DNA of 54,954 bases from Collinsella sp. TF08-11AT (GTDB lineage Bacteria; Actinomycetota; Coriobacteriia; Coriobacteriales; Coriobacteriaceae), in contig NZ_QSRL01000007.1 in NCBI RefSeq assembly GCF_003437035.1, positions 57,901-112,854 of the forward strand. Direction: 5' to 3'. Shown one piece after another: positions 41,972 to 50,697 of the stretch. The position numbers and the translations under genes are program-made. The notes beneath the pieces were generated by a model. That model made no database searches and had not been told where the DNA came from. It worked only from the letters and a program-made list of their open reading frames with translations. The stretch's first letter is position 1. The number at the start of each line of letters is the position of its first letter.

Positions 41972-42595
41972 ATGAAGGTTCTTTTGGTCAATGGCAGCCC
42001 CAAGGCAAACGGCAACACGGCCCGCGCACTCGCCGAGGTCGCCGAGCAGCTTAACGCCGAAGGCATCGAGGCCGAGATGTTTCAGCTGGGCGCCAAGCCC
42101 ATTCGCGATTGCATTGGTTGCGGCCAGTGCGGCAAGCTCGATTGCCGTTGCACCTTTGACGACGATGTGGTCAACGAGCTGATTGCCGCTGCCGAGCAGG
42201 CAGACGGCTTTGTCTTTGGCTCGCCCGTCTACTACGCACATCCCAGCGGACGCATCCTCTCGGCACTCGACCGCGCATTCTATGCAGGCAGCAAGGCCTT
42301 TACGCACAAGCCGGGCGCCGCTGTCGCCGTTGCCCGTCGCGGCGGCACGTCGACCACCTTCGACGTGCTCAACAAGTACTTCACCATCAACCAGATGCCC
42401 GTGGTAGCATCCACCTACTGGAACAACGTCTTCGGTGCCATGCCGGGCGAGGCCGCCCAGGACGCCGAGGGCCTTGCCACCATGCGAAACATCGGTAAAA
42501 ACATGGCCTGGCTGCTGCGTTGCATCGAGGCGGGAAAGGCCGCCGGCATCGAAGCCCCCGAGGCCGATCGCGAGCGAACCAACTTTATTCGGTAG
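41972..42595 (+). CDS. flavodoxin-fold NAD(P)H-dependent oxidoreductase
   Basis: 207 aa of the iron-sulfur flavoprotein/NADPH-FMN reductase group. The FMN phosphate loop NGSPKANGNTARAL (residues 7-20), the Cys-rich CIGCGQCGKLDCRC (about 47-60) and the flavin-binding FGSPVYYAHPSG are present. The Cys cluster could hold an iron-sulfur centre or act in thiol redox. Cytosolic; partner unknown. GAGGGAG lies seven bases before the ATG at 41972. It is followed after 17 bp by the ArsC-like gene, so they are likely co-transcribed. Confidence 0.9.
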   Translation: MKVLLVNGSPKANGNTARALAEVAEQLNAEGIEAEMFQLGAKPIRDCIGCGQCGKLDCRCTFDDDVVNELIAAAEQADGFVFGSPVYYAHPSGRILSALDRAFYAGSKAFTHKPGAAVAVARRGGTSTTFDVLNKYFTINQMPVVASTYWNNVFGAMPGEAAQDAEGLATMRNIGKNMAWLLRCIEAGKAAGIEAPEADRERTNFIR

Positions 42596-42612
42596 AACGG
42601 CGGAACATAAAT

Positions 42613-42954
42613 ATGAACGTGCAAATCTTCGGCACCAAAAAGTCCTTCGATACCAAGAAGGCCCAGCGCTATTTTAAGGAGCGCCGCATTAAGGTGCAGT
42701 TTATCGACCTTAAGGAAAAGGAGATGAGCAAGGGCGAGCTCACGAGCGTGATGCAGGCGGTCGGCGGCATCGACAAGCTGCTCAACCCCAAAGCCAAGGA
42801 CGAGGAGACGCTCGCGCTCATCCAGCACCTCACTCCCAGCCAGCGCTTCGACAAGCTGCTCGAGAACCAGCAGGTTCTGGCCGAGCCCATTGTGCGCAAC
42901 GGCAAAAAGGCCACCGTCGGCTATTGCCCCGACGTATGGGGAGCCTGGGAGTAG
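42613..42954 (+). CDS. ArsC/Spx-family protein lacking the redox cysteine
   Basis: 113 aa with the thioredoxin-like ArsC/Spx/YffB fold (FGTKKSFDTKKAQRYFKERR; VQFIDLKEKEMSKGEL; LTPSQRFDKLLENQQVLAEP; PIVRNGKKATVGY). Where relatives have CxxC or C (for example KNCDTIKKA), this protein has KKSFDTKKA, so the N-terminal Cys is gone. It cannot be an arsenate reductase of the usual mechanism. It may bind RNA polymerase, glutathione or another partner. Start at 42613 behind the flavin reductase gene; the ribosome site is the modest CGGAAC. Confidence 0.85.
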   Translation: MNVQIFGTKKSFDTKKAQRYFKERRIKVQFIDLKEKEMSKGELTSVMQAVGGIDKLLNPKAKDEETLALIQHLTPSQRFDKLLENQQVLAEPIVRNGKKATVGYCPDVWGAWE

Positions 42955-43040
42955 CCTGTGTTTTTTGCCCGTGCGTGGGTATAAGAGCAGGCGTTTGGCA
43001 TAAGATTCAACTGTAAGCCTTGTCTAACAAAGGAGGGCAC

Positions 43041-44171
43041 ATGCCCAACAAACCCGTGAAGATCATCATGCTTACCGGATACCTCGGTGCCGGCAAGACC
43101 ACGCTGCTCAACCACATCCTCGCTAACGACGGCGGCATCCGCGCCGCCGTGATCGTCAACGATATCGGCGAGATCAACGTCGACGCCAGCCTTATCGCCG
43201 ACGGCGGCCTTTCCGAGACCGACGACCTCATCCCGCTCACCAACGGCTGCATCTGCTGCACGCTTTCGGACGACCTGGCCAACCAGCTGCAGGGCATCGC
43301 CGATTCGGGCAAGTTCGACTACATCATCATCGAGGCCTCGGGTATTTGCGAGCCCATCCCCATCGCCTACACCATCTCGAGCTTCTGCGACGAGGCCAAG
43401 GTGGGCGGCGAGCCCAAGCTCGCGCTCGACAACATCGTGGCCGTGGTCGACTGCGCCCGCATGTACGACGAGTTCAACGGCGGTCGCGATCTGCTAGCCG
43501 AGGATATCGACGAGGACGACATCGAAAGTCTGCTCATCCAGCAGATCGAGTTTTGCTCCACGCTGATCCTCAACAAGACCGATACCGTCACGCCTGAGCA
43601 GATTGCCGAGCTCAAGGCCATCGTGCGCAGCCTGCAGAAGGACGCCGTGATTGTCGAGGCTCAAAACGGCGAGGTCCCCATGGAGGAGCTGCTCGACACC
43701 GACCGCTTCGACTTTATGCGCGCCTACAACTCCGCCGCCTGGATCGAGGCCATGGAACATCCCGAGGAGCACGACGACCCCGAGGTGCTCGAGTACGACA
43801 TCGAGACTTTTGTGTACTCGCGCCGCAAGCCGTTTGACCTGCAGAAGTTCACCGATTTTGTTGAGCAGGAGTGGCCCGACGAGGTCATTCGCGTCAAGGG
43901 CCCGCTGTGGCAGACCGGCGATCCGGACATGTGCTACATGTTTGAGCAGGCCGGCCACCAGATGCGCCTGATGGAGAACGGTCTGTTCGTTGACTCCGCG
44001 CCCGAGGGCGAGAAGCAGAAGATCATCGACGAGAACCCCGAGATCATGCAGATTTGGGACGACGAGACGGGCGACCGCATGACGAGCCTGTGCATCATCG
44101 GCCGTCACATGGACAAGGATGCGCTCATCGCCTCCCTCGATGCCTGCCTGACCGACTGGCACCGCGCCTAG
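43041..44171 (+). CDS. CobW/G3E-family GTPase (putative metal chaperone)
   Basis: 376 aa. The P-loop GYLGAGKTT (residues 13-21), metal motif NGCICC (about 71-76, the CxCC that binds zinc), Asp in IIIEASGICEP and the NKTD base-recognition motif (about 182-185) are in order, followed by the CobW C-terminal domain. G3E GTPases deliver zinc, cobalt or nickel to enzymes. The insertion EHPEEHDDPEVLEYD is acidic and His-containing, fitting metal handling. AAGGAGG precedes ATG at 43041. The target is unknown; no adjacent metalloenzyme is obvious. Confidence 0.92.
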   Translation: MPNKPVKIIMLTGYLGAGKTTLLNHILANDGGIRAAVIVNDIGEINVDASLIADGGLSETDDLIPLTNGCICCTLSDDLANQLQGIADSGKFDYIIIEASGICEPIPIAYTISSFCDEAKVGGEPKLALDNIVAVVDCARMYDEFNGGRDLLAEDIDEDDIESLLIQQIEFCSTLILNKTDTVTPEQIAELKAIVRSLQKDAVIVEAQNGEVPMEELLDTDRFDFMRAYNSAAWIEAMEHPEEHDDPEVLEYDIETFVYSRRKPFDLQKFTDFVEQEWPDEVIRVKGPLWQTGDPDMCYMFEQAGHQMRLMENGLFVDSAPEGEKQKIIDENPEIMQIWDDETGDRMTSLCIIGRHMDKDALIASLDACLTDWHRA

Positions 44172-44210
44172 GTTTATCCAAGCGGGCATTTTTCTGCCTA
44201 CGTAACCGCC

Positions 44211-44251
44211 AAACCACCACGAAGGTGCCTGTCCCCTTCGTGGTGGTTTTT
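44211..44251 (+). terminator. CTGTCC-loop hairpin acting as terminator of the CobW gene
   Basis: A perfect 15-bp stem AAACCACCACGAAGG / CCTTCGTGGTGGTTT with loop TGCCTGTCC is followed by TTTTC on the plus strand. Same family as 1911-1943 and 3116-3148, but with compensated stem changes (CGAAGG/CCTTCG instead of CAAAGG/CCTTTG). Confidence 0.85.
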
Positions 44252-44272
44252 CGTTCTGAGCCAAGGAGATTC

Positions 44273-44872
44273 ATGTTCAACATTGTGCTGTATGCACCCG
44301 AGATTCCGGCCAATACGGGCAATATCGGCCGCACCTGCGTGGTTACCGGCGCCCGCCTGCATCTGGTGGAGCCACTGGGCTTTTCGCTCGACGACAAGAC
44401 GGTACGTCGCGCCGGCCTGGGCTACTGGCAAAACTTGGATGTGACGACCTATGCCGGCTGGGAGGATTTTCTTGCGCGCAACGACCTCTCCCCCGCCGAC
44501 GAGCGCCTACATCTGCTGACCAAAAAGGCACGCCGCACCTATGCGCAAAGCACCTACCGCGACGGCGACTACTTGGTCTTTGGCAGCGAGAGCTCGGGCG
44601 TTCCCGAGCCGCTGCTTGCCGCGGCGCCCGAGCGCTGCGAGCGCATCCCCATGCTGCGCGATTGTGATTCGCTCGATAATGCCGAGGCCTGGGAAGCCCA
44701 CGAGGAATCGCTCGGGCATACCGAGGACAGCCATGAGGCCATCCTTCAACAGGATATCTGCGGCAACTTCGTCAACCCGGACGACTACCGCATCAGCGCA
44801 CTCAACCTCTCCAACAGCGCCGCCATCGTCCTCTACGAGGCTCTGCGCCAAACAGGCTTTCCGGGAATGTGA
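44273..44872 (+). CDS. trmL: tRNA (cytidine(34)-2'-O)-methyltransferase
   Basis: 199 aa SPOUT methyltransferase that 2'-O-methylates the wobble base of leucine tRNAs. Knot motifs PEIPANTGNIGRTC (residues 9-22), RAGLGYWQNL, FGSESSGVPEPL and ISALNLSNSAAIVLYEALRQ are clear. Most TrmL are about 155 aa; this one carries an extra acidic, His-containing segment (about 140-180, AEAWEAHEESLGHTEDSHE) before the last motif, which is unusual. AAGGAG precedes the ATG. The last codons and stop (GGA ATG TGA) lie inside the hairpin repeat at 44865-44899. Confidence 0.92.
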   Translation: MFNIVLYAPEIPANTGNIGRTCVVTGARLHLVEPLGFSLDDKTVRRAGLGYWQNLDVTTYAGWEDFLARNDLSPADERLHLLTKKARRTYAQSTYRDGDYLVFGSESSGVPEPLLAAAPERCERIPMLRDCDSLDNAEAWEAHEESLGHTEDSHEAILQQDICGNFVNPDDYRISALNLSNSAAIVLYEALRQTGFPGM

Positions 44873-44899
44873 CAAAGGAACTGTCCCTTTGTCACATTC
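44865..44899. repeat. CTGTCCC hairpin containing the trmL stop codon
   Basis: Stem GAATGTGACAAAGG / CCTTTGTCACATTC, 14 bp perfect, loop AACTGTC. The stop TGA of trmL is the TGA of ATGTGACAAAGG. The hairpin also ends 2 bp before the UvrA-like stop codon, so it serves both convergent genes. Confidence 0.85.
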
Positions 44900-44901
44900 G
44901 G

Positions 44902-47382
44902 TTAGAGGTAGCGGCCGGTGATGCTTGCGGAGCAGGCAGCGATGTCGCCCGGCGTGCCGACACAGACGATTTGTCCGCCTGCGTCGCCGCCGCCCGGGCC
45001 CATGTCGATCACGTAATCGGCATTACGGATAAGATCGAGGTCGTGTTCGATCACGATAACCGTGGCGCCCTTGGCAACGAGACCGTCGAACACGCTCAGC
45101 AGCACCTGAACATCGAGCGGGTGCAGGCCGATCGTGGGCTCGTCGAACACAAACACGGCATCATCCTGCACGCGGCCCATCTCGCTCGCGAGCTTAAGAC
45201 GCTGCGCCTCGCCGCCCGAAAGCGCCGGTGTGGGCTCGCCAAGTGTGAGATAACCCAAGCCCAGGTCGTGCAAGGTCTGCAAGCGCGCCTGAACCTTCTT
45301 GAGTCCCACCGTGGCGTCGAGGGCCTCGTCCACACTCATGTCCATAAGCTGCGGCAACGTCAGCAAGCTCCCGTCCTTGCCCTCGCGATGGATATGCGAA
45401 GCCGCATCTGCATAACGTGAGCCGCGACATGCCGGGCAGACGATCTCGACGTCGGGCAAAAACTGCACGTCGAGCGATACCGAACCCGTGCCATCGCACG
45501 TAGGGCAGCGCAAAGCGCCAGTGTTGTAGCTAAATGCGCCTGCCTTGTAGCCGGCTGCCTTGGCCTCGGGCGTGCGGGCGAAGGCGCGACGCAGTTCATC
45601 ATGGATGTCAGCATAAGTTGCCACCGTCGAGCGCACGTTGGCGCCGATAGGCGTAGCGTCAATCAGATTTGCACGGGCAATGCCCTCGGCATCGACCCAA
45701 CGCACGTGCCCCGGCAGGCGCTCGCCGGCTGCCTGCGCCTTGAGTGCCGGAATGAGCGTCTCGAGTACCAACGTCGTCTTACCCGAACCCGAAACGCCCG
45801 TCACCGCGACCAAGCGACCGCGCGGGATATCAACTTCGAGCGGCTTGACGGTATGGATGGCATCGGTCGCCATGCGGATATGGCCCCGGTCGAACATTTC
45901 CTCGTCGGACACCTGCGGGCGCAAGCGCTTGGACTCTGCGCGCAAAAACGGGGCGATGCGGCTGCCCTGCGATTGTTCGACCTCGTCCACCGTGCCAGTG
46001 GCAATCACATTACCGCCGCCTGCTCCGGCAACGGGGCCCATCTCAACCAGATAGTCGGCTTCCGCTAGTACGCGCGTATCGTGGTCGACAACAACCACGG
46101 TGTTGCCGTCATCCACCAGATCGCGCATTACGCCCACCAAGCCGTCGACATTGGCAGGATGCAAGCCAATCGAAGGCTCGTCCAGCACATAAAGCACGCC
46201 CGTCGATCGGTTGCGCACCACGCGGGCGAGCTGCACACGCTGGCGCTCACCCGTGGAGAGCGTAGCACCGGCGCGGTCGAGCGAGAGGTAATCGAGCCCC
46301 AGGTCGACCAGGCGACGAGCCGTGCTCAAAAACGAATCGCAGATATCCACTGCCATGGGCTGCATCTCGGCCGGCAAGGATGCGGGCACCCCGCGCACCC
46401 ACTCAATCGCCTCACCCAACGTCATGGCCGCGGCCTGCGCCAGATTGATACCGCGCACCTGGGGCTGGCGCGCAACCTCGGAGAGACGCGTGCCGCCGCA
46501 GTCACGGCACGGGCCCTCGCGCAAAAAGCGAGCCACGCGCTTTAGTCCCTTATCGTCCTTAACCTTGGCGAGCGCATTCTCGACCGTATAGACGGCGTTG
46601 TAATAGGTAAAGTCGAGCGGCGTGGCGCCCTCGCCGTTTTTGGGAACGTAGAGAATATGCTTCTTAACCGCCGGACCATGGAACACGATGTCGCGCTCTT
46701 GAGGTGTGAGCTGGTTAAACGGCACATCGGTACGCACACCCATCTCGCCGGCTACCTGCTTCATCAAGTCCCACATGAGCGTGCCCCAGGGAAGCACCGC
46801 GCCTTCGTTGATGGTCTTGGACTCGTCGGGCACCAGGCTCGCTTCGTCCACCTCGCGCATGACACCGGTACCGCCACAGGTGGGGCATGCACCGCCGCTA
46901 TTGAAAGCCAAATCCTCGGCACTCGGCGCGTAGAACTCGCGGCCGCATGTCGAACACGTGAGCGACAGGCCTGCGGCCACGTTAAGGCTCGGCTCCACAC
47001 GCGCCCCGCAATGTGGGCACACGTGATGGGCACAGCGGCTAAAGAGCAAACGCAGACTGTTGTTGAGCTCGGTCATGGTGCCAAAGGTCGAGCGTACGCC
47101 TGGCACACTAGGGCGCTGATGCAACGCGAGCGCCGCCGGCACGTGCAGCACTTCATCCACCTGAGCGTGCTCGGCCTGGGTGAGCCGTCGACGGGTATAG
47201 GTGCTGAGCGCCTCCAGGTAACGGCGCGAGCCCTCGGCATAAAGAACTCCCAACGCCAGCGAGCTCTTGCCCGACCCCGACACGCCGGCAATACCCACGA
47301 GCTTTCCCAGCGGAATATCGATATTGATGTCCTTAAGGTTGTGTACGCGCGCACCGCGCACCTCGATAGCTTGCGGGCTCAT
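44902..47382 (-). CDS. UvrA2-like ABC ATPase lacking the UvrB-binding domain
   Basis: 826 aa, about 110 shorter than UvrA. Both ATPase units are complete: GVSGSGKSS (residues 33-41) with LSTGERQRVQLARVV and YVLDEPSIGLHP, then GVSGSGKTT with LSGGEAQRLKLASEM and FVFDEPTIGLHP. Zinc modules (CPHC...CSTC; CPTC...CPAC) are present. The spacing after CPHC shows that the UvrB-binding domain is missing, as in UvrA2/drug-resistance UvrA homologues. These bind damaged or drug-bound DNA without the UvrB step. An ATG 33 bp upstream (47415) overlaps the preceding gene stop; neither start has an ideal ribosome site. Translation is probably coupled to the AAA ATPase gene. Confidence 0.9.
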   Translation of the reverse strand: MSPQAIEVRGARVHNLKDINIDIPLGKLVGIAGVSGSGKSSLALGVLYAEGSRRYLEALSTYTRRRLTQAEHAQVDEVLHVPAALALHQRPSVPGVRSTFGTMTELNNSLRLLFSRCAHHVCPHCGARVEPSLNVAAGLSLTCSTCGREFYAPSAEDLAFNSGGACPTCGGTGVMREVDEASLVPDESKTINEGAVLPWGTLMWDLMKQVAGEMGVRTDVPFNQLTPQERDIVFHGPAVKKHILYVPKNGEGATPLDFTYYNAVYTVENALAKVKDDKGLKRVARFLREGPCRDCGGTRLSEVARQPQVRGINLAQAAAMTLGEAIEWVRGVPASLPAEMQPMAVDICDSFLSTARRLVDLGLDYLSLDRAGATLSTGERQRVQLARVVRNRSTGVLYVLDEPSIGLHPANVDGLVGVMRDLVDDGNTVVVVDHDTRVLAEADYLVEMGPVAGAGGGNVIATGTVDEVEQSQGSRIAPFLRAESKRLRPQVSDEEMFDRGHIRMATDAIHTVKPLEVDIPRGRLVAVTGVSGSGKTTLVLETLIPALKAQAAGERLPGHVRWVDAEGIARANLIDATPIGANVRSTVATYADIHDELRRAFARTPEAKAAGYKAGAFSYNTGALRCPTCDGTGSVSLDVQFLPDVEIVCPACRGSRYADAASHIHREGKDGSLLTLPQLMDMSVDEALDATVGLKKVQARLQTLHDLGLGYLTLGEPTPALSGGEAQRLKLASEMGRVQDDAVFVFDEPTIGLHPLDVQVLLSVFDGLVAKGATVIVIEHDLDLIRNADYVIDMGPGGGDAGGQIVCVGTPGDIAACSASITGRYL

Positions 47383-47407
47383 CTTCTGTTCCGTCACCTT
47401 TATCACC

Positions 47408-48526
47408 CTACTCATGCCATAAAATGCGGTCGCGGATGTACTCGCCCAGCATGGGCACGGTAAACCGGACCAGGCCGTATCCGGCAGCCTCGATGACGCG
47501 CTCGCGAATCAGGCTTGCGCGATATTTACTCGCCCAGCTCTGAGTGCGATCGCAGCGCTCAATGATATCCGCCATGCGCGTCGGCTTACCCTCGTCAGTA
47601 GCCATGGCCTCGATAAAGAGACGTTGCGGACTGCGCAATCCATAATACAGGGGCGCGTCGACCGCTTCGTAGAACTCGGAGACGGCATCCGCATGGCCAT
47701 CCTCGACATCGTGCTTTTCGATGACCTGCGAGCCACGCCGGACAGCAGAGCGCCACATGTAATATCCCACCAGCTGGACCATGTAGGGATGCCCCATACT
47801 CTTGCGCGCCGCAAGGTCCGCCGTCTCCGCGTCAACGTAAAGACCGGCGTCCTTGACTGTCTGGACATATGAATCGCGCACCTTGGGCAAAGAAATCGCC
47901 CCCAGCGCACGCTGCTGAGCACGGCGCAAAAACGTCACGCTCGGCTCTTCGAGCAGGTCGTCAACCATACTGGGCAAGCCGGCAAATACCAGCGCAAGAC
48001 CGCGCTGGTCGCTATCGGACAGGCCCGTAGCATCCTGATCTCCGAGCACCTGCTGATAGAGAACGGCAAGAGCCGCCAGTTCCTCGATTGACGCAGATTG
48101 CGCCTCGTCAATCGCAAACAGGATGCCCTTGCCTGGACCGAGCTTCTTGAGGCGCTCGTTGACCAGCCCCCGTAGCGTCTCGCCCTTTGCCCGAGCCGCC
48201 TCGACCGACATCCGACCAAACGACAGCCCAAACTCCATTGACGTCACAACGGGTTTATTCGAGCGAAGCGCGTCGGCCAGGCGATCGCACAAGCCAAGCG
48301 AAGCAGAATCGGAGACAACCGCCCATCCGCGCTCATTGGCTAGACGTTGCAGCTCCCGCAGGAGAACCGTCTTGCCGCAGCCGCGGTTTCCCGTAATGAG
48401 CATGAGCCTGCCCGGCGCTCCGGCGCCGTTATCGAGCCCTTCCTCGAAATCTTCGACGACCGACTCGCGACCGATGAGCATCGGAGGCCGCTTGCCTGCC
48501 GTTGGCTTAAAGGGATTTGGATTCAT
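47408..48526 (-). CDS. AAA ATPase with winged-helix C-terminus
   Basis: 372 aa. Walker A GNRGCGKT (about residues 46-53) and Walker B ILFAIDEAQ (about 136-144) are intact, followed by a sensor-type region and a C-terminal winged helix (RMADIIERCDRTQSWASKYR; VPMLGEYIRDRI). It resembles the ATPases of the archaeal ATPase/ORC-Cdc6-like group used in toxin-like or regulatory systems. The role is unknown. GGAGG precedes the ATG. Its stop codon lies within the alternative ATG of the UvrA-like gene, so the two form an operon and may act together on DNA. A direct-repeat promoter region lies upstream. Confidence 0.85.
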   Translation of the reverse strand: MNPNPFKPTAGKRPPMLIGRESVVEDFEEGLDNGAGAPGRLMLITGNRGCGKTVLLRELQRLANERGWAVVSDSASLGLCDRLADALRSNKPVVTSMEFGLSFGRMSVEAARAKGETLRGLVNERLKKLGPGKGILFAIDEAQSASIEELAALAVLYQQVLGDQDATGLSDSDQRGLALVFAGLPSMVDDLLEEPSVTFLRRAQQRALGAISLPKVRDSYVQTVKDAGLYVDAETADLAARKSMGHPYMVQLVGYYMWRSAVRRGSQVIEKHDVEDGHADAVSEFYEAVDAPLYYGLRSPQRLFIEAMATDEGKPTRMADIIERCDRTQSWASKYRASLIRERVIEAAGYGLVRFTVPMLGEYIRDRILWHE

Positions 48527-48560
48527 GTCGGCCTCCTCGGATTGGCAAACCCTGGTAATA

Positions 48561-48590
48561 GTTATACCAACTTGTACCGAGTTATACCAA
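48561..48590. promoter_or_regulatory. direct repeats in the AAA-ATPase promoter
   Basis: GTTATACCAA occurs at 48561-48570 and 48581-48590, exactly 20 bp (two helical turns) apart. On the minus strand these read TTGGTATAAC and can also supply a -35 (TTGGTA) and, 18 bp on, a -10 (TATAAC). Promoter, activator or repressor sites are all possible. Confidence 0.5.
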
Positions 48591-48593
48591 TAG

Positions 48594-48626
48594 CATGTGA
48601 CAAAGGGACTGCCCCTTTGTCACATG
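48594..48626. repeat. CTGCCCC hairpin containing the TetM-like gene stop codon
   Basis: Stem CATGTGACAAAGGG / CCCTTTGTCACATG, 14 bp perfect, with a short loop. The TGA stop of the minus-strand GTPase gene is within the stem (ATG TGA), as in trmL at 44865-44899. Confidence 0.85.
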
Positions 48627-50623
48627 TGGCCGAAAAACTCGGCGTCGGCTGCTCGCCAGGGGCGGAAGGTGGCGGGATCGACCTTTACGTGCGCCGCGGC
48701 GGGCACGTCGTACCATTTGACCGTGTAGCCCGCGCCGTGGGCGCAAAAGACCGAGTCGGGCGTGTTGGGCAGATCGGCCTCGGGCTCATAGGCGGCCGCC
48801 TCGATGACGCGCTCGGCATCATGGCAAGCCGCATAACCGGCGAACTCCAGGTACAGATGCCCGCGACCGCTCGTGTAGGCAGCTACCTCCAGCGCATAAT
48901 CCTGCACCTCGGATGCCGGCACGCGACCCACAAGCTTCGCCCTCTCGCCCGCCATTGCCGGCGGCTCGTACTCGGCACCCATGCGCGTGGCATCCGAGAG
49001 CGCCCGGCCCACGCACTCCCCCGGCACCTCGAGCTCAAAGTGGTACCACGGCTCCAGCAACACGTCTGCGCCGGCCTCGCGCGCCTGCATCAAACCCTGG
49101 CGAATCGCGCGGTACGTGGCCTGGCGAAAATCGCCGCCCTCGGTGTGTTTGGCATGCGCGCGGCCGCCCGTGAGCGTAATGCGCACATCGGTGATGGGCG
49201 AGCCGGTCAGCACGCCCAGGTGATCGCGCTCCATGGCGTTGGTGAGTGCCAAACGCTGCCAGTTAAGATCGAGCTCGTCGGTCGAGGTCACGGTGCCAAA
49301 CTGCACGCCCGAACCTGCTGGCAACGGCTCCAGGCGCAGATGTACCTCGGCATAGTGGCGCAGCGGCTCAAAGTGGCCCACGCCCTCGACCGGCTGCGAG
49401 ATCGTCTCCTTATAGAGAATGCCGCCGGACTCAAACGCAATCGAAAAGCCAAAGCGATCGGCCAACACCCGCTGCACGACCTCGAGTTGCACGGCGCCCA
49501 TCAGCTGCAAATGAATCTGCTCAAGATGCGTATTCCAGCTTACGCCGAGCATGGGATCTTCGTCCGCCAACTCAGTCAGCGCTTTAAACACCGCATGGAC
49601 ATCATGTTCGCCCGGGAGCACCGTATAGGTAAGGACCGGCGCAATGACGGGCGCATCGCACCCGGGCTCCGCACCCAAGGCATCCCCCGGGCGAACGTGC
49701 GCAAGACCCGTCACGGCACAAATACCGCCAGCGGCAACTTCCTGGGCAAGCTCGTACTTCTCTCCGTTATAGATGCGCACCTGATCGACCTTCTGCTCCC
49801 ATGCCTCGGCGCCGGAACGTCCGTCAATCATCTGTTTGGCATGCAGTGTGCCGCCGGTCACTTTAACCCAAGCCAAGCGCTCGCCACGAACACCTCGGCT
49901 GACGCGATAGACGCGCGCGGCGAACTCCGGGGCCCACGCCTGTTCACGCATCAGCGTGCACATGCCATCCAGCAGCTCGCCCACGCCCTGGTCCTTGAGC
50001 GCCGAGCTGGCAAAGCAGGGAAAGAGCTTGCGCTCGACAACCATGCGCGACAGCGTTGCGACAGAAAGCTCGCCCGTCTCAAGAAACTCATCGAGCGCCG
50101 CCTCGTCCAACGCAGCAGCGTCCTCCTGAACGGCACCACCCGCCAGTAGTTCGCTGGCATCTAGGCAGCCCTCGGAAAGACGCTGCCCAAGTTGTGCCAG
50201 CAAAACATCGCGGCCGGGATTCTCCAGATCGATTTTGTTGATAAAGACGAACGTCGGGATGTCATAGCGCGCAAGCAGGCGCCACAGGGTTTCGGTGTGT
50301 CCCCGCACGCCATCGTTGGCGCCCACAACCAAAATCGCGTAGTCGAGAGCGCGCAATGTGCGCTCTGCCTCGGCCGAAAAATCCACGTGACCGGGGGCGT
50401 CCACAAGCATGACGTGGGTATCTCCGTGGTCGAGTACGGCCTGCGACGAGAAAATCGTGATGCCGCGCTCGCGTTCGATAGCGCTGGTATCCAGGTGCGA
50501 GTCGCCGTCGTCCACACGGCCGCGCTTGCGAATGCGACCTGCGTTGAACAGCATGGCCTCGGCCAGCGTAGTCTTGCCGGCATCGACATGCGCCAAGATT
50601 CCAACGACCGCTTGCTTCGACAT
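48620..50623 (-). CDS. TetM/EF-G-like translation GTPase
   Basis: 667 aa. G-motifs AHVDAGKTT (residues 11-19), RERGIT, DAPGHVDF and NKID are complete. The following EF-G domains II-V are those of ribosomal protection proteins (GVSWNTHLEQIHLQLMGAVQ, LEPWYHFELEVPGECVGRAL). The tip loops differ from acquired Tet(M)/Tet(W), it is longer than their 639 aa and its codon use matches the chromosome, so this looks like a resident housekeeping relative rather than a transferred resistance gene. Tetracycline protection would need testing. GAGGAG precedes ATG at 50623. It has no leader peptide of the tet(M) type that I can recognise. Confidence 0.88.
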   Translation of the reverse strand: MSKQAVVGILAHVDAGKTTLAEAMLFNAGRIRKRGRVDDGDSHLDTSAIERERGITIFSSQAVLDHGDTHVMLVDAPGHVDFSAEAERTLRALDYAILVVGANDGVRGHTETLWRLLARYDIPTFVFINKIDLENPGRDVLLAQLGQRLSEGCLDASELLAGGAVQEDAAALDEAALDEFLETGELSVATLSRMVVERKLFPCFASSALKDQGVGELLDGMCTLMREQAWAPEFAARVYRVSRGVRGERLAWVKVTGGTLHAKQMIDGRSGAEAWEQKVDQVRIYNGEKYELAQEVAAGGICAVTGLAHVRPGDALGAEPGCDAPVIAPVLTYTVLPGEHDVHAVFKALTELADEDPMLGVSWNTHLEQIHLQLMGAVQLEVVQRVLADRFGFSIAFESGGILYKETISQPVEGVGHFEPLRHYAEVHLRLEPLPAGSGVQFGTVTSTDELDLNWQRLALTNAMERDHLGVLTGSPITDVRITLTGGRAHAKHTEGGDFRQATYRAIRQGLMQAREAGADVLLEPWYHFELEVPGECVGRALSDATRMGAEYEPPAMAGERAKLVGRVPASEVQDYALEVAAYTSGRGHLYLEFAGYAACHDAERVIEAAAYEPEADLPNTPDSVFCAHGAGYTVKWYDVPAAAHVKVDPATFRPWRAADAEFFGHM

Positions 50624-50697
50624 GGCTCTCCTCTTATTGCAAGCCCACCGCACGCGGCAACGGGCATTCTCGTTCCACACTGGATGATACAATTTAC

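Noticed and set aside
42582..42612. TTCGGTAGAACGGCGGAAC resembles part of structured element B.
   Set aside because: Only about 19 bases match, the pairing arms are absent, and the sequence lies at the coding end of the flavin reductase gene, so chance or a short copy is as likely.
48620..50623. Reading the TetM-like gene as an acquired tetracycline resistance gene.
   Set aside because: Codon use and GC match the chromosome, the length differs from tet(M)/tet(W), and no leader peptide or conjugative-element genes flank it.
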